From contig DPXH01000153.1 in NCBI GenBank assembly GCA_003527405.1, positions 3,519-9,365 on the forward strand: a stretch of 5,847 nucleotides of DNA, in the 5' to 3' direction. Below, piece by piece: positions 4,661-5,847 of this stretch (position 1 is its first letter; every line of letters starts with the position of its first letter). Source of the DNA: Candidatus Sediminicultor tertius. GTDB lineage: Bacteria > Atribacterota > Phoenicimicrobiia > Phoenicimicrobiales > Phoenicimicrobiaceae. The notes beneath the pieces were generated by a model. That model had not been told where the DNA came from. It ran no database searches and saw only the letters and a list, made by a program, of their open reading frames with translations. The position numbers were made by a program, and so were the translations under genes.

Positions 4661-5847
4661 ATGAACTATATGTCTAGCGATGAAATCAGAGAAAGATTTT
4701 TAAAATTCTTCGAAAGTAAAGGGCATAAAATAACCCCGAGCGCTTCCCTCGTACCTTCAGACCCTAGCATTTTACTCACCATTGCTGGAATGGTCCCCTT
4801 TAAGCCCATATTTTTAGGTCAGGTTAAATCATCATTAAAAAGAGCTGTCACCAGCCAGAAATGCATTCGGACAAATGATATAGAAAATGTTGGAAAGACC
4901 GCCCGACACCATACTTTTTTCGAAATGTTGGGGAACTTTTCTTTTGGCGATTATTTCAAAAAAGATGCAATCAAATGGGCCTGGGAATTTTTTACCGAGG
5001 TTATAGGATTTTCGGAAGAAAAATTATGGGTCTCCGTATATAAAGATGATGACGAATCCTATGATATCTGGCACAATCTTATAGGTCTTCCCGAAAAAAG
5101 AATTGTAAGATTGGGGGAAAAAGATAATTTTTGGAAAGTGGGTCCGACCGGACCTTGCGGACCCTGCTCCGAGATATATATAGATTTGGGCGAGGAGAAG
5201 GCAACAAAAGGCGGTGGCGGAGTAGGCGTAGATGACAGATATCTGGAATTATGGAACCTGGTATTTATGCAGTACAATCGCGAGGAAGACGGTTCGTTGA
5301 CTCCTTTGCCCAAACAAAATATCGATACCGGTTTAGGATTAGAGAGAATCGCCTCTGTTTTACAAAGGGCTGATACAGACTTTGAAACAGATTTGTTCTT
5401 ACCCATTATAGAATTTGTTGCTCAAAATGCAGGTATAAAATATAAAGAAGACCAGAAAAAAGACTTAGCTCTAAAGGTAATTGCTGACCATATAAGGGCT
5501 TTGGTCTTTATGATTTCTGATGGGATAGTTCCTTCCAATGAAGGCAGGGGTTATGTCCTTCGAATGCTCTTAAGAAGAGCTTTTCGTTATGGGAAGGTTA
5601 TTAACTATAACCAGCCATTTTTATACGAAGTTGCACCGGTGGTAATTAATTTAATGAAAGAAGTCTATCCGGAAATCCATAAAGAAGAAAATCGTATCTG
5701 TCAGATAATACTGGCCGAAGAAAAAAGATTTCAGGAAACCTTAAATATTGGAATACAAATATTAGATAATATGAAAGAAGAATTAAAGCAAAATAATAAA
5801 GATAAGCTTAGCGGAAGAGATGCATTTAAACTTTATGATACTTATGG
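4661..5847 (+). CDS. alaS: Alanyl-tRNA synthetase, N-terminal part (runs off the window)
   Basis: This class II synthetase charges tRNA-Ala with alanine in the cytoplasm. The window holds 395 full codons plus two bases, somewhat under half of the usual 870-880 residues, so the catalytic domain and the start of the tRNA-recognition region are present while the editing and C-Ala domains lie outside. AlaS hallmarks are intact: SSDEIRERFLKFFESKGH at 5-22, the motif 2 region RHHTFFEMLGNFSFGDYFK at 82-100, GPTGPCGPCSEI (161-172), ELWNLVFMQY (196-205), the motif 3 sequence DTGLGLERI (222-230) and GRGYVLRMLLRRAFRYG (295-311). A glycine-rich stretch (KGGGGVGVDD, 183-192) precedes ELWNLVFMQY and appears somewhat longer than in E. 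coli AlaS. The frame is open to the edge, which shows truncation by the window and not by mutation. It starts 41 nt after the pseudogene stop, possibly from its own promoter. Confidence 0.97.
   Translation, partial: MNYMSSDEIRERFLKFFESKGHKITPSASLVPSDPSILLTIAGMVPFKPIFLGQVKSSLKRAVTSQKCIRTNDIENVGKTARHHTFFEMLGNFSFGDYFKKDAIKWAWEFFTEVIGFSEEKLWVSVYKDDDESYDIWHNLIGLPEKRIVRLGEKDNFWKVGPTGPCGPCSEIYIDLGEEKATKGGGGVGVDDRYLELWNLVFMQYNREEDGSLTPLPKQNIDTGLGLERIASVLQRADTDFETDLFLPIIEFVAQNAGIKYKEDQKKDLALKVIADHIRALVFMISDGIVPSNEGRGYVLRMLLRRAFRYGKVINYNQPFLYEVAPVVINLMKEVYPEIHKEENRICQIILAEEKRFQETLNIGIQILDNMKEELKQNNKDKLSGRDAFKLYDTY

Overview
The window is 5847 bp of AT-rich bacterial DNA (roughly one-third G+C by eye) with every recognisable gene on the + strand. 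In order it holds a complete S1-domain protein (63-2051, ribosomal protein S1 type, with seven S1 repeats rather than the six of E. coli), a complete PilB/GspE-type secretion ATPase (2406-4133), a frameshifted four-helix-bundle gene of the 23S-rRNA-intervening-sequence-protein family (4185-4619), and the first 395 codons of alanyl-tRNA synthetase (4661 to the right edge). The source looks like a low-GC anaerobic or candidate-phylum bacterium. Atribacterota- or Omnitrophota-like lineages come to mind because of the four-helix-bundle gene, the many short intergenic tandem repeats and the ATTGCG/GCAATCTC palindrome. That placement is an impression from memory, not something the sequence proves.

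The gaps between genes are the unusual part. Nearly all of them are built from degenerate arrays with a 7-nt period, in several unrelated sequence families: TACGCTA (1-42), CTAGTCG/TTAGTGA (2052-2095), AGTTTTC (2111-2145), AGTTAAA/AGCGAAA, ATTCAAA and CGTATTG (2151-2223), and TACGAGA (2345-2379, 4143-4173, 4565-4586). One palindromic element of about 73 bp (2238-2310) interrupts them. The TACGAGA family occurs three times in alternating orientation. Two copies form a perfect 31-bp inverted repeat flanking the whole pilB gene, and the third runs inside the 3' end of the four-helix-bundle pseudogene. Three of these arrays end directly against the ribosome-binding site of the next reading frame.

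The genes do not form an obvious functional operon. S1 and AlaS are translation housekeeping genes, PilB powers type IV pilus or type II secretion assembly, and no pilT, pilC or other pilus gene is visible beside it. The four-helix-bundle gene carries two indels that cancel in frame, so it is either a decaying cassette or affected by sequence errors. No tRNA, rRNA, CRISPR array, transposase or convincing Rho-independent terminator was found.
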